Shown piece by piece: positions 17,067 through 25,434 of a stretch of 64,000 bases of DNA. Numbering within the stretch: position 1 is the stretch's first letter; the number at the start of each line of letters is the position of its first letter. The notes below the pieces were generated by a model. The model was not told the origin of the DNA and did no database searches. It saw only the letters and a program-made list of their open reading frames with translations. The translations under genes and the position numbers were made by a program. Source of the DNA: JAYQKL01 sp049889415 (GTDB taxonomy: Bacteria; Pseudomonadota; Alphaproteobacteria; RS24); the NCBI GenBank assembly GCA_049889415.1, contig JBMHDL010000009.1, positions 41,857-105,856 of the forward strand. The letters run 5' to 3'.

Positions 17067-17912
17067 ATGTCCATGCAGACAGTGGTGACGGAAACGGATG
17101 ACAAGCTACTTCACATCACGCTGAACCGTCCGGACAAGCTCAACGCCCTGTCCCCGACGCTTCTGAAAGAGTTGAAGCAGGTGCTGGACGCTGCAGCGGT
17201 CAATCCAGAAATTTCCGTCGTGGTGTTGAAAAGCACCGGCCCCGTCTTCTCACCGGGCTATGACATCAGCGAAGAAAACTGGATCATTTCGCAGTTCCCG
17301 GCTGATTATCCCGACGGTGTAGAGTTACAAAAAGATCGCGAGGATATTCATCAATTACTGGATTACTGGCTGGACTTATGGAAATTTCCCAAGCCGATCG
17401 TCACCCGTGTGCAAGGCCCGTGCCTGTCGGGGGCCGGCGAGCTGATCGCCATGTCAGACATTGTAATCGCCGGTAAAGCCGCCCGGTTCGGGCATCCGGC
17501 CGCCCGCGATTTGGGCATACCACCCACCGTATTTTTATGGCCGCTCCTGATCGGAATGCGCAAGACCAAGGAGCTGCTTTACACAGCTAGATTGATTGAC
17601 GCGGATGAGGCCGTCCGATATGGGCTGATTAATGAGGTTGTTGACGATGACGCCCTGGACGAGCGGGTTCTGGAAATCGCCCGTGATATTGCACGCTCTC
17701 CTGTCAATCATCTCAGCTTGTTGAAGGAGTCAGCCAACGCTTGGTATGAGAATATGGGCTTCGAGCCGTCGGCGCGCAGGGCGGCCGATCTTGATGCCGT
17801 TTTCCACCAAAGCTTGACCTTTCGTGAGTTTTTCAAGACGGTGAAGGAAAAAGGCATGAAGGTGGCCCTGAAAATCCGTCAGGAACGCTATGGCACGTCC
17901 GGGAAAGATTAA
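17067..17912 (+). CDS. Enoyl-CoA hydratase/isomerase family protein
   Basis: 281 residues, crotonase fold. 'ITLNRPDKLNALSPTLL' opens the domain, and the oxyanion-hole segments are 'SPGYDISE' and 'VQGPCLSGAGELIAMSDIVIA'. The Glu in the second matches one catalytic acid of hydratases. The insert at residues 75-100 ('WIISQFPADYPDGVELQKD') is longer than in FadB-type enzymes. I start at the ATG with AGGGGA 7 bases upstream. It precedes two acyl-CoA dehydrogenases, so a beta-oxidation-type role is likely; the substrate is unknown. Confidence 0.87.
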   Translation: MSMQTVVTETDDKLLHITLNRPDKLNALSPTLLKELKQVLDAAAVNPEISVVVLKSTGPVFSPGYDISEENWIISQFPADYPDGVELQKDREDIHQLLDYWLDLWKFPKPIVTRVQGPCLSGAGELIAMSDIVIAGKAARFGHPAARDLGIPPTVFLWPLLIGMRKTKELLYTARLIDADEAVRYGLINEVVDDDALDERVLEIARDIARSPVNHLSLLKESANAWYENMGFEPSARRAADLDAVFHQSLTFREFFKTVKEKGMKVALKIRQERYGTSGKD

Positions 17913-17953
17913 ACCACACCACAATTCAAAATAAATAACAGGGGGAAGACATC

Positions 17954-19153
17954 ATGAGTGATTTGGAAGAGTTCAGGCAGGAAACCCGTGCATGGTTGGA
18001 GGAAAACTGCCCGCACTCCATGCGCACACCGATGCCGGATGACGAGTCGCCCTGGGGCGGCCGCAATCCGACCTTCAAGAACCCAGACACAAAACTCTGG
18101 CTTGACCGCATGGTCGAAAAAGGCTGGACGGCCCCCGGCTGGCCGGTTGACTATGGCGGCGGCGGATTAAGCAAGGCCGAAGAGTCCATACTCAACCAGG
18201 AACTCCGGCGTATCGGAGCGCGCCCCGCCCTCACAAGTTTCGGTGTCTGGATGCTTGGCCCAGCGCTTCTGGAGTTCGCCTCTGAGGAACAGAAGCGGAA
18301 ATATTTGCCGCCAATCACCCGCGGTGAAATCAGATGGTGTCAGGGCTATTCGGAACCCGGTTCCGGCTCCGACCTGGCCGGTCTGCAGACCCGCGCCGAA
18401 GACAAGGGCGACCATTATCTCGTCAACGGCCAGAAAGTCTGGACCAGCTATGCCGATCAGGCCGACTGGATGTTCTGTCTGGTCAGAACCGACACAAGCG
18501 TGAAGCATGAGGGCATTTCGTTTCTGCTCATTGACATGGCCACCCAGGGCGTGGAGGCGCGGCCGATCAAACTGATCTCCGGCAAGTCACCCTTCTGCGA
18601 AACCTTCCTGACCGACGTCAAAGTGCCGAAGGAAAACCTTGTCGGTGAATTGAACAAGGGCTGGACCATCGCCAAACGGCTTTTGGAGCATGAACGTGCC
18701 ATGGTGTCCGGCATGAATATGGGCAGCGGTGAAGCCGCGATGGGCGGCATGGAACAGTTGGCCAAAGACATTTACGGCGAACTTGACGGCATGATTGCCG
18801 AACCGGTCATGCGCGACAAGGTGGTTCGCCATAAAATGGATGAAGAGGCGTTCGGGCTGACCCTGCGGCGCACCGCAGAATTGGCGAAAGCCGGTAAAGG
18901 CGTAGGTGCGGCTGCGTCCATGTTCAAATATTACGGTACCGAGATGAACAAACGCCGGTTCGAGCTGCTGCTGGAACTGATGGGGACCCGTGCGCTCGCG
19001 ACCGAAGGTGATGACTATGAGGCGCATGAGCTTGGCATGTCGAGTCAGTGGTTACGCTCAAAGGGCAATTCCATTGAAGGCGGTACCACGGAAGTTCAGC
19101 TCAATGTGATTGCCAAGCGCGTCTTGGACCTGCCTGAAGGGGGGCAATCCTGA
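17954..19153 (+). CDS. Acyl-CoA dehydrogenase, first of a pair
   Basis: 399 residues, FAD-dependent. 'GYSEPGSGSDLAGLQTRA' and 'VNGQKVWTSYADQADW' are the acyl-CoA and flavin contacts of the family; the C-terminus has 'IEGGTTEVQLNVIAKRVL'. In that position medium-chain enzymes carry the catalytic Glu of 'YEGT', but here a Gly aligns, so the base must lie elsewhere, as in other FadE types. AGGGGGA precedes the ATG. The next gene starts on its last base (TGATG), suggesting a hetero-oligomer. Confidence 0.92.
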   Translation: MSDLEEFRQETRAWLEENCPHSMRTPMPDDESPWGGRNPTFKNPDTKLWLDRMVEKGWTAPGWPVDYGGGGLSKAEESILNQELRRIGARPALTSFGVWMLGPALLEFASEEQKRKYLPPITRGEIRWCQGYSEPGSGSDLAGLQTRAEDKGDHYLVNGQKVWTSYADQADWMFCLVRTDTSVKHEGISFLLIDMATQGVEARPIKLISGKSPFCETFLTDVKVPKENLVGELNKGWTIAKRLLEHERAMVSGMNMGSGEAAMGGMEQLAKDIYGELDGMIAEPVMRDKVVRHKMDEEAFGLTLRRTAELAKAGKGVGAAASMFKYYGTEMNKRRFELLLELMGTRALATEGDDYEAHELGMSSQWLRSKGNSIEGGTTEVQLNVIAKRVLDLPEGGQS

Positions 19154-20316
19154 TGCCTGGAAACAACCCGCCTCACAGCAGTTTTGTCCTGTCTGAGGAA
19201 CATGTGCTGCTGCAGGATATGGCACGGCAGTTCTTCCGCGAGGATGTCGCCGTCGCCAATCTCCGTAGATTGCGGGATGAGGACAATCCGGACGGGATTG
19301 ATCGCGACGTATGGGCCAAAGCAGTGGAGCTGGGCTTTGCCGGCATTTTGATTCCGGAGGCATATGGCGGCACGGATTTCGGCATGGTGGGCATGGGGCT
19401 TGTCATGCAGGAAGCCGGCCGGTGTCTGGCCGCCACGCCCCTGCTGTCCAGCTCTATCATCAGTGCCTCTCTTATTCTGAGCGCCGGCAGTGACGCGCAG
19501 AAGCAGGCCCTGTTGCCCGGCCTTGCAAGTGGTGAGATGTTGGTTTCACTGGCGCTTGAGGAGACAGGTCATCACAACCCGTCAATGACGTCGCTGCCCG
19601 CAGAGACCGATGGCGACGGGCTGATGCTGAGCGGCAACAAGACTTTTGTTCAAGACGGGCATATTGCTGATCAGTTCATTGTCGCCGTCCGAACCAGCGG
19701 CAAGGCCGGAGATGATGACGGGATAACCTTATGTCTGGTGGATGCCAAAGCCGATGGTGTCCGTGTGACCCGCACCGGCATGGTGGACAGCCGTAATGCT
19801 GCGGAAGTCGTTTTCAGTCAGGTCAAGGTCAGCAAAAACGACATACTCGGCCCGCATGGTGGCGGGCTGCCGGCGCTTGAGGCGGCGTTGGATATGGGCC
19901 GCATTGCGCTGTCAGCTGAAATCCTTGGCGCGGTCGAGGAAGTGTTTGACCGCACACTTGACTATCTTAAGGAACGCAAACAGTTTGGAGTGCCAATCGG
20001 CAGCTTTCAGGCTCTGCGCCATAGGGCTGCACATATGTTCAGTGAAATTGAGGTCTGCAGATCAGTCGTCGCCTATGCCTTGGCGCAGGCCGATAAGAAA
20101 ACCAATCATCTACCGCGCCTCGCAAGTCTCGTCAAAGCCCGCCTGGGGGAAGCCTCAACCCTGGTCACCAATGAAGGTTTGCAGATGCATGGCGGCATCG
20201 GCATGACAGATGATGTGGATATCGGCCTGTTCATGAAACGTGCCCGCGTGCAGGTGCAGCATTTGGGCGATTCGCGCTATCACCGCGACAGATATGCCCG
20301 CCTCAGCGGTTATTAG
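19153..20316 (+). CDS. Acyl-CoA dehydrogenase, second of a pair
   Basis: 387 residues. It has the N-terminal helical domain ('EEHVLLQDMARQFF'), the central beta domain and the C-terminal 'MHGGIGMTDDVDIGLFMKRARVQ' segment common in the partner chain of two-subunit acyl-CoA dehydrogenases. The 'ALEETGHH' segment replaces the usual Ser/Thr-rich FAD loop, so its active site is less canonical. Start and stop of the pair overlap by one base. Such alpha-beta pairs are known in steroid side-chain degradation; that function here is only a possibility. Confidence 0.9.
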   Translation: MPGNNPPHSSFVLSEEHVLLQDMARQFFREDVAVANLRRLRDEDNPDGIDRDVWAKAVELGFAGILIPEAYGGTDFGMVGMGLVMQEAGRCLAATPLLSSSIISASLILSAGSDAQKQALLPGLASGEMLVSLALEETGHHNPSMTSLPAETDGDGLMLSGNKTFVQDGHIADQFIVAVRTSGKAGDDDGITLCLVDAKADGVRVTRTGMVDSRNAAEVVFSQVKVSKNDILGPHGGGLPALEAALDMGRIALSAEILGAVEEVFDRTLDYLKERKQFGVPIGSFQALRHRAAHMFSEIEVCRSVVAYALAQADKKTNHLPRLASLVKARLGEASTLVTNEGLQMHGGIGMTDDVDIGLFMKRARVQVQHLGDSRYHRDRYARLSGY

Positions 20317-20326
20317 GGAGCGGATA

Positions 20327-20791
20327 TCAGGGATAGGCCTGTATCATCACCGTGCAGGTGAAATCCAAAATCACGTCACCCTGCTGGTTCGTCATCACAT
20401 TGTTATTGACCACAATCGCCATATTCTCCCGCGATTTGGACAGCCTTTTGCTGGTGCAACAATGGGTGATGGTGACCTTTTCACCGGCCCGCATCGGGTT
20501 GGGGATTTTATAAGACGCCCCCAAAGCCCCGACAATGACAGGCTGGGCCGGCCCCTGGAACACGGCAATCGACATCAGCGAGAGAATATGCATGGAAGCC
20601 GCCGTCAGCCCGCCATAAATTGACTCCTGTGCCGCCGCCTCATCGGTATGGAAAGGCTGGGGATCCCATTGGCGGGCAAAAGCTTTCATGTCCTCCGGGT
20701 TGAGTTCCCAGACGCCGCAATCATGCACTTTACCGACTTCGAGATCGTCATAGTACACCCTGCCGGGCAGAACCAGCTTGGATTCCGACAT
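20327..20791 (-). CDS. MaoC-like hot-dog dehydratase domain protein
   Basis: 154 residues, single hot-dog fold. 'WDPQPFHTDEAAAQESIYGG' carries the Asp and His at the hydratase-2 positions, near residues 42-61. Proteins of this kind hydrate enoyl-CoA or act as thioesterases. It converges on the acyl-CoA dehydrogenase pair with an 11-base gap, so it has its own promoter but may serve the same pathway. Confidence 0.8.
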   Translation of the reverse strand: MSESKLVLPGRVYYDDLEVGKVHDCGVWELNPEDMKAFARQWDPQPFHTDEAAAQESIYGGLTAASMHILSLMSIAVFQGPAQPVIVGALGASYKIPNPMRAGEKVTITHCCTSKRLSKSRENMAIVVNNNVMTNQQGDVILDFTCTVMIQAYP

Positions 20792-20896
20792 GCTTTTCCC
20801 CTTCTGTGCTTATGTCACAGCCTGTATAGAGGGTTTCAGGCGGGCAGAAAAGGGCTTTCCAGCCTCTCCTTGAGTCGGCTCATCCGGCCGAAAGGG

Positions 20897-21442
20897 CTAT
20901 TCAGCAGCTGCCGGTCGGGTTTTGGTCAAATGGGCCAGAATATTTTGCGGTGCCGTCTCCCCATAAGGATCGGTTTCACAATTATCACACCGACCGGGCT
21001 CCTCAAACCACGCGGTAATCACACCATTTTCGACTATGGCGGCATAACGCCAACTGCGCCGCCCGAAGCCAAGATTATCCTTATCCACCAACATACCCAT
21101 CGCCTCGGTGAAATGTCCGGAGCCGTCAGGAATCAAGCCGATATTTTCAATGTTCTGCCCCCGGCCCCAGGCATTCATGACAAAGGCGTCATTGACGGCG
21201 ATGCAGTAAATCGCCTCAACCCCGCAGGCCTGAAATTCCGGATACAGTTCTTCAAAATCCGGCAATTGGTAAGTTGAGCAGGTCGGCGTAAAGGCACCGG
21301 GCAATGAAAACAAGACTGTTTTTTTACCGGCGAAATAATCCTGTGATGTTGTGTGCTCCCAGCGATAGGGATTATCACCTCCAATAGCTGCGTCTCTGAC
21401 GCGGGTTTTGAATGTCGCCTCTGGAACGGTTTGACCAATCAT
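20897..21442 (-). CDS. Prx5-type peroxiredoxin
   Basis: 181 residues. The peroxidatic Cys is in 'PGAFTPTCSTYQLP' near residue 55, the Prx5 signature. A second pair, Cys-Asp-Asn-Cys near residue 157, could serve as resolving cysteines. It reduces peroxides using thiols or glutaredoxin. The gene has a textbook promoter flanked by two PerR/Fur-like boxes, pointing to peroxide or iron control. The DoxX gene lies 79 bases upstream on the same strand. Confidence 0.92.
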   Translation of the reverse strand: MIGQTVPEATFKTRVRDAAIGGDNPYRWEHTTSQDYFAGKKTVLFSLPGAFTPTCSTYQLPDFEELYPEFQACGVEAIYCIAVNDAFVMNAWGRGQNIENIGLIPDGSGHFTEAMGMLVDKDNLGFGRRSWRYAAIVENGVITAWFEEPGRCDNCETDPYGETAPQNILAHLTKTRPAAAE

Positions 21443-21457
21443 GAACTTTCTCCTTTA

Positions 21458-21520
21458 TTAGAATAATTCTAATATAGGGATTAGAGACACCCCTGTCAAT
21501 ATTTTTTATAATTATTCTAA
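21458..21520 (-). promoter_or_regulatory. Peroxiredoxin promoter with two PerR/Fur-like boxes
   Basis: On the minus strand TTGACA (plus 21494-21499), a 17-base gap and TATATT (plus 21471-21476) form a near-perfect promoter. TTAGAATAATTCTAA (21458-21472) is a perfect palindrome overlapping the -10. TTAGAATAATTATAA (reverse strand of 21506-21520) lies just above the -35. Against the PerR box TTATAATNATTATAA they differ at two positions and one position. Binding at both would block polymerase. Confidence 0.7.
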
Positions 21521-21521
21521 A

Positions 21522-21935
21522 CTACTGCCGAGCCAGTGAGGTGTCTTTGCGGCTAAACCCTGCCAAAACAAGACAGCCGGCAAAAATTCCGAGATTTTTG
21601 ACAAAATTCTGGGTTTCATGCCGGCCTTCCATACCGCTGAAATTCCAGAAATCATGCAATGCGAAATTAATCACCAGGATGTAAGCAGCACAGCCATAAG
21701 CTGCAAGCCAGACCTGCCGGTTGGCAAGCAATAATCCGCCCAACACCAAATTGGCGATGCCGGCCACCGCGAGCAACGGTCCGGTAAGCGGCACAGCATG
21801 GCGCAGCATCAGATCAATATGCGTCTGCCAGTCGGCAAATTTCGCCAGTCCCGGCAGGATAAAATACAAGCCCAATAAAATGCGGCCAGTGGCGAGCGCT
21901 AATTTATCCAGAGTGTGCAGTGATGTCTCCGTCAT
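21522..21935 (-). CDS. DoxX family membrane protein
   Basis: 137 residues with four hydrophobic segments. 'ATGRILLGLYFILPGLAKF' near the start is the DoxX pattern. Such inner-membrane proteins are often linked to redox stress or thiosulfate/quinone metabolism, but the biochemical role is mostly unknown. The peroxiredoxin gene follows on the same strand. Confidence 0.82.
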   Translation of the reverse strand: MTETSLHTLDKLALATGRILLGLYFILPGLAKFADWQTHIDLMLRHAVPLTGPLLAVAGIANLVLGGLLLANRQVWLAAYGCAAYILVINFALHDFWNFSGMEGRHETQNFVKNLGIFAGCLVLAGFSRKDTSLARQ

Positions 21936-22029
21936 ATCCAGTCCCCCTTAAGCAATGGTAATGGCTGGAACAAGGCCAATGGCATCAGAATACCATAAAA
22001 GCTATATAATAACCGAATTGTGAAGAAAA

Positions 22030-22106
22030 TGGCGCACCGGGGAAGATTCGAACTCCCGACCCCTTGATTCGTAGTCAAGTACTCTATCCAGCTGAGCTAC
22101 CGGTGC
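22030..22106 (-). tRNA. tRNA-Arg(ACG)
   Basis: On the minus strand a 77-base cloverleaf starts with GCACCGG and closes with CCGGTGC, discriminator G and an encoded CCA. The anticodon stem CTTGA/TCAAG holds the loop CTACGAA, anticodon ACG, whose A34 is normally edited to inosine to read CGU/CGC/CGA. The T arm contains TTCGAAT. Confidence 0.97.
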
Positions 22107-22226
22107 CTGGACGCTGTAACCAGCGCGTTGGGATTGTTTAATCACTCAGGTCGCTTTTGGCAAGCCCTGAATGACCGTTTGAGCAATTTCTTTGCAGTTG
22201 CGCGTGGTGCACAGTAAGGTGTCGGC

Positions 22227-23969
22227 ATGAGACCGCTCAGCCTTGGAAATGCCATAATATTGACCCTCTGTCTGGTAATATCGCAGACCGGACGGGTTGG
22301 CGCGCAAAGCCTCATCACGCCCGGCAATGAAGCCATGGTCGCGGCGGCGCATCCGCTGGCGGCACAGACCGGACGACGGATTTTGGAGGCAGGCGGGACC
22401 GCCATGGATGCCGCCGTCGCCGTGCAGGCCGTGCTGGGGCTGGTTGAGCCGCAATCCTCCGGGCTGGCGGGGGGCGGGTTTCTGCTGCACTATCAGGCAG
22501 ATAACGGTGAGCTGACCAGCTGGGACGGCCGCGAAATCGCACCGGCCAATCTCGATAAGGATATTTTTGACCAATATGCCCGCCCGCGCAGCTATGAAAA
22601 CTATATGCGCGCCGTCACCAGTGCACACGCTACCGGTGTGCCGGGAATACCGGATTTGCTGGTCAAGGCGCACAGCCGATTCGGTAAACTTGACTGGCCG
22701 GACCTGCTGGCACCGGCAAGCACCCTCAGCCGAAAAGGTTTTGCCGTCACGCCCCGCCTGCATATTCTGCTGCAACGCGACTCGCATCTGCGGGACAACG
22801 AACAGGCCCGCGCTCTGTTTTACCGCCGCGATGAAACCGGCCGTTATCAAGCTGTCCCGATCGGGCATATTATCAAGAATCCGGCCTATGCCGAAACCCT
22901 GGACACCTTTGCCCGTCAGCCGCGTGCCGGCTTTTACGGCACCGGTGCCGGTACGCCGGGCCATGAGATTCTCACCACATTGACCGCTGCCGGCAACAGC
23001 ATGACAGCGGCTGATTTAGCCGCCTACTCAGCCAAGCAGCGGTCTAATTTATGTGCGCGCTACCGTACCTTCAAAGTGTGCAGCATGGGTCCGCCAAGCT
23101 CGGGCGGCATGGCCTTGCTGCAAATGCTCGGCATCCTGTCGCATTTCAAGCTTTCCGAACTCAGCCCGGACAGTGTGACGGCGGTGCATTTGATCAGCGA
23201 GGCCGGCCGGTTGGCCTTTGCAGACCGCAATCATTATCTGGCTGACCCGGACTTTGTTGACGTGCCGGTTGCGGCTCTGCTGGAGACGGACTATCTGCGC
23301 CGCCGCGCCGGCCTGATCAACATCAACCGTGCCATGCCATCCGTCACCCCGGGTGATCCGGCCGGCACCAAATCGCGGTTTTCAGCGGCGCGCTCCCCGG
23401 AAATGGCCTCGACCACGCATTTCACCATACGGGATTTTTCCGGCAACATCGTATCTTTCACCAGCTCGGTGGAATCGGCCTTTGGCTCTCGCCGGATGGC
23501 CGGCGGCATGATGCTCAACAATCAGTTGACGGATTTTTCCTTCGCCAGTGACGCTCAAGACAAGCCTGCCGCCAACGCCCCCGCCGGCGGGAAACGGCCG
23601 CGGTCTTCCATGACGCCGGTCATTATTTTTGATGCGCAGAACAAACCTTTCGCCGCCCTCGGCTCACCCGGCGGCCCCAAAATCATCGGCTATGTAGCGT
23701 TGAGTGTCATCGCCCTGCTTGACTGGGGCATGTCCATGCAGGAAGCCATTGCCCTGCCCCGTCATGTTGCGCCCTCCGGCACAATTGAACTCGAAGCCGG
23801 CACTCCCCTGTCCAATCTCGCGCCAGTTCTGGAGCAGATGGGACATAAAACCAAAATCAACCGCCACCACAGTGGCTTGCACGGCATCCGCATAAACGGG
23901 TCTGACGGCCTGGACGGCGGCGCCGACCCACGTCGTGAGGGTGTGGTGATGCAACTGAAAGCCGAATAA
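22227..23969 (+). CDS. ggt: Gamma-glutamyltransferase
   Basis: 580 residues with a signal peptide (cleavage near Gly-Ala-Gln, residue 27). It is a periplasmic Ntn-hydrolase that cleaves glutathione. The self-processing and catalytic Thr is in 'EMASTTHFTIRD' near residue 398, which splits the chain into large and small subunits; 'SSVESAFGS' and 'GSPGGPKIIG' are substrate-binding loops of the small subunit. AAGGTG lies 6 bases before the ATG. It is a single-gene unit converging on the histidine kinase. Confidence 0.93.
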   Translation: MRPLSLGNAIILTLCLVISQTGRVGAQSLITPGNEAMVAAAHPLAAQTGRRILEAGGTAMDAAVAVQAVLGLVEPQSSGLAGGGFLLHYQADNGELTSWDGREIAPANLDKDIFDQYARPRSYENYMRAVTSAHATGVPGIPDLLVKAHSRFGKLDWPDLLAPASTLSRKGFAVTPRLHILLQRDSHLRDNEQARALFYRRDETGRYQAVPIGHIIKNPAYAETLDTFARQPRAGFYGTGAGTPGHEILTTLTAAGNSMTAADLAAYSAKQRSNLCARYRTFKVCSMGPPSSGGMALLQMLGILSHFKLSELSPDSVTAVHLISEAGRLAFADRNHYLADPDFVDVPVAALLETDYLRRRAGLININRAMPSVTPGDPAGTKSRFSAARSPEMASTTHFTIRDFSGNIVSFTSSVESAFGSRRMAGGMMLNNQLTDFSFASDAQDKPAANAPAGGKRPRSSMTPVIIFDAQNKPFAALGSPGGPKIIGYVALSVIALLDWGMSMQEAIALPRHVAPSGTIELEAGTPLSNLAPVLEQMGHKTKINRHHSGLHGIRINGSDGLDGGADPRREGVVMQLKAE

Positions 23970-23996
23970 GCGCCGGCTCAGGCGACGGATTTCCCC

Positions 23997-25397
23997 TCAG
24001 CATCCGTGAGTCGGGGCCTGATGAGACGGGGCCTCATACGGCAAATACAGCTCAAAAACAGAGCCTTTATCTGATGTTTTGACAAGCTCGAGGCGGCCCC
24101 CGTGCCACTTGGCCAATTCATCTGCAATCGCCATGCCCAAGCCCGTACCGCCGGGTTTCAGGCTGCCTTGATAGGGAACGAATAATTTTTCGACCGTACC
24201 CTCATCCATGCCAGGGCCGGTGTCTTCAATGATCAGGGCTATACCCTGTTTTTCCCGACGGCTTGTGACCACCCGCCCAGCCCGGCCGGTTGATTTAATC
24301 GCCTGAATAGCATTCAGCACCACATTATAGATGATACGGAAAGCAAGATTGCGTTCACACTCAATCTTTTCGCTTGCCCCAACCTGATTGATGAGTTGCA
24401 CCCTGTTCGCCACGTCGTGCAACCGCACAAGGGTCATCACTTCATTGACTAGCGGCCTGACGGCATGGGCGCTGTAATTGATTTCCCGTTTGGTGGCGCT
24501 CGCATATTGCGTGGTCCATTCACACAGGCTGACGGCGCGTTCAATACTGATATTCATCCGCTCGCCCATGCGCCGGTCTTTTTCGTCATCGGCAGCAACC
24601 AGCCGGTCCGCAAACAATTGCATGCTTGCCAGGACATTTCGTATGTCATGCGCTAGCCGCGCCGCACCGGCACCAAGCGACGCCAAACGGGACTGCTCCT
24701 CAATGTGCTTGGTGATGGTGTTTTCCAACTCATCAATGCTGGATGCCCTTTGCGCCGGACCGGCCGGGTCGTCTTTCTGGTTCATCAAAAGCGCGGTCAT
24801 TGACAGGGATAATTCGCGGCGAAACAGACGCGGAAGTATCAGCACGATAAAAAGACTTAAAAAGGCCGCCAGACGAATGGACCGCTTGGTTTGGTAAATC
24901 ACATAATCCAAGACGGCGTCGTGCCGGAAAATGACGTTAATATTCTGCATGATTTTATCGTCAGTGCTCGCGACCACCCCCAAATGATCCCGCGGCGATG
25001 ACATCAACCGGTAAAGGTTCGTAAAACTGTCACGCACAAGATCCGATCCAAGATTAACCCTTACCGGTGCGGCCGGCAGGGTCAGGTTTTCCCGAAACCA
25101 CACTGTCCGCAAATTTCCTTCCTCAGACTCGTAAAACCGGATGCCCTCAACATGTTGATAAACGACCAAAATCTCCTTCTCCAGGGCCGTCAGGGGACGG
25201 TTGCGGATGAGTTCGGCGACCAGCACGCCATTTTTGAAGATATCCTTGGCAACATGCTCGCCGGACCGGATCATTGCTACGGGTGTGATGATGATATTCA
25301 GAAGAACAAATATGCCGAGAAAGCTTACCAGCAATCTGAGGGTCGCCCTTTGAATAGGGGTCTCCTTGACTCCAATGACCGAGCGCACACCGGCCAT
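23997..25397 (-). CDS. Membrane sensor histidine kinase
   Basis: 466 residues. Two membrane segments (about 20-42 and 172-190) bracket a periplasmic sensor of about 130 residues. The phosphoacceptor is His-250 in 'LAHDIRNVLAS', followed by an N box ('IIYNVVLNAIQAI') and glycine boxes ('EDTGPGMDEG', 'GGTGLGMAIADEL'). No response regulator is adjacent. It follows the TVP38-FAD fusion gene by 37 bases. Its start is preceded by a tiny ORF (see 25401-25412), and no other ribosome site is evident. Confidence 0.9.
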   Translation of the reverse strand: MAGVRSVIGVKETPIQRATLRLLVSFLGIFVLLNIIITPVAMIRSGEHVAKDIFKNGVLVAELIRNRPLTALEKEILVVYQHVEGIRFYESEEGNLRTVWFRENLTLPAAPVRVNLGSDLVRDSFTNLYRLMSSPRDHLGVVASTDDKIMQNINVIFRHDAVLDYVIYQTKRSIRLAAFLSLFIVLILPRLFRRELSLSMTALLMNQKDDPAGPAQRASSIDELENTITKHIEEQSRLASLGAGAARLAHDIRNVLASMQLFADRLVAADDEKDRRMGERMNISIERAVSLCEWTTQYASATKREINYSAHAVRPLVNEVMTLVRLHDVANRVQLINQVGASEKIECERNLAFRIIYNVVLNAIQAIKSTGRAGRVVTSRREKQGIALIIEDTGPGMDEGTVEKLFVPYQGSLKPGGTGLGMAIADELAKWHGGRLELVKTSDKGSVFELYLPYEAPSHQAPTHGC

Positions 25398-25400
25398 AAA

Positions 25401-25412
25401 CTATTTAATCAT
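25401..25412 (-). promoter_or_regulatory. Three-codon minigene before the kinase start
   Basis: Minus-strand GGTGGGACT is followed by ATG ATT AAA TAG, then TTT and the kinase ATG. The only good Shine-Dalgarno sequence therefore serves a Met-Ile-Lys minigene whose stop is 3 bases before the kinase start. Translation of the kinase may depend on re-initiation. Confidence 0.4.
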
Positions 25413-25434
25413 AGTCCCACCTACGCAATCATTC

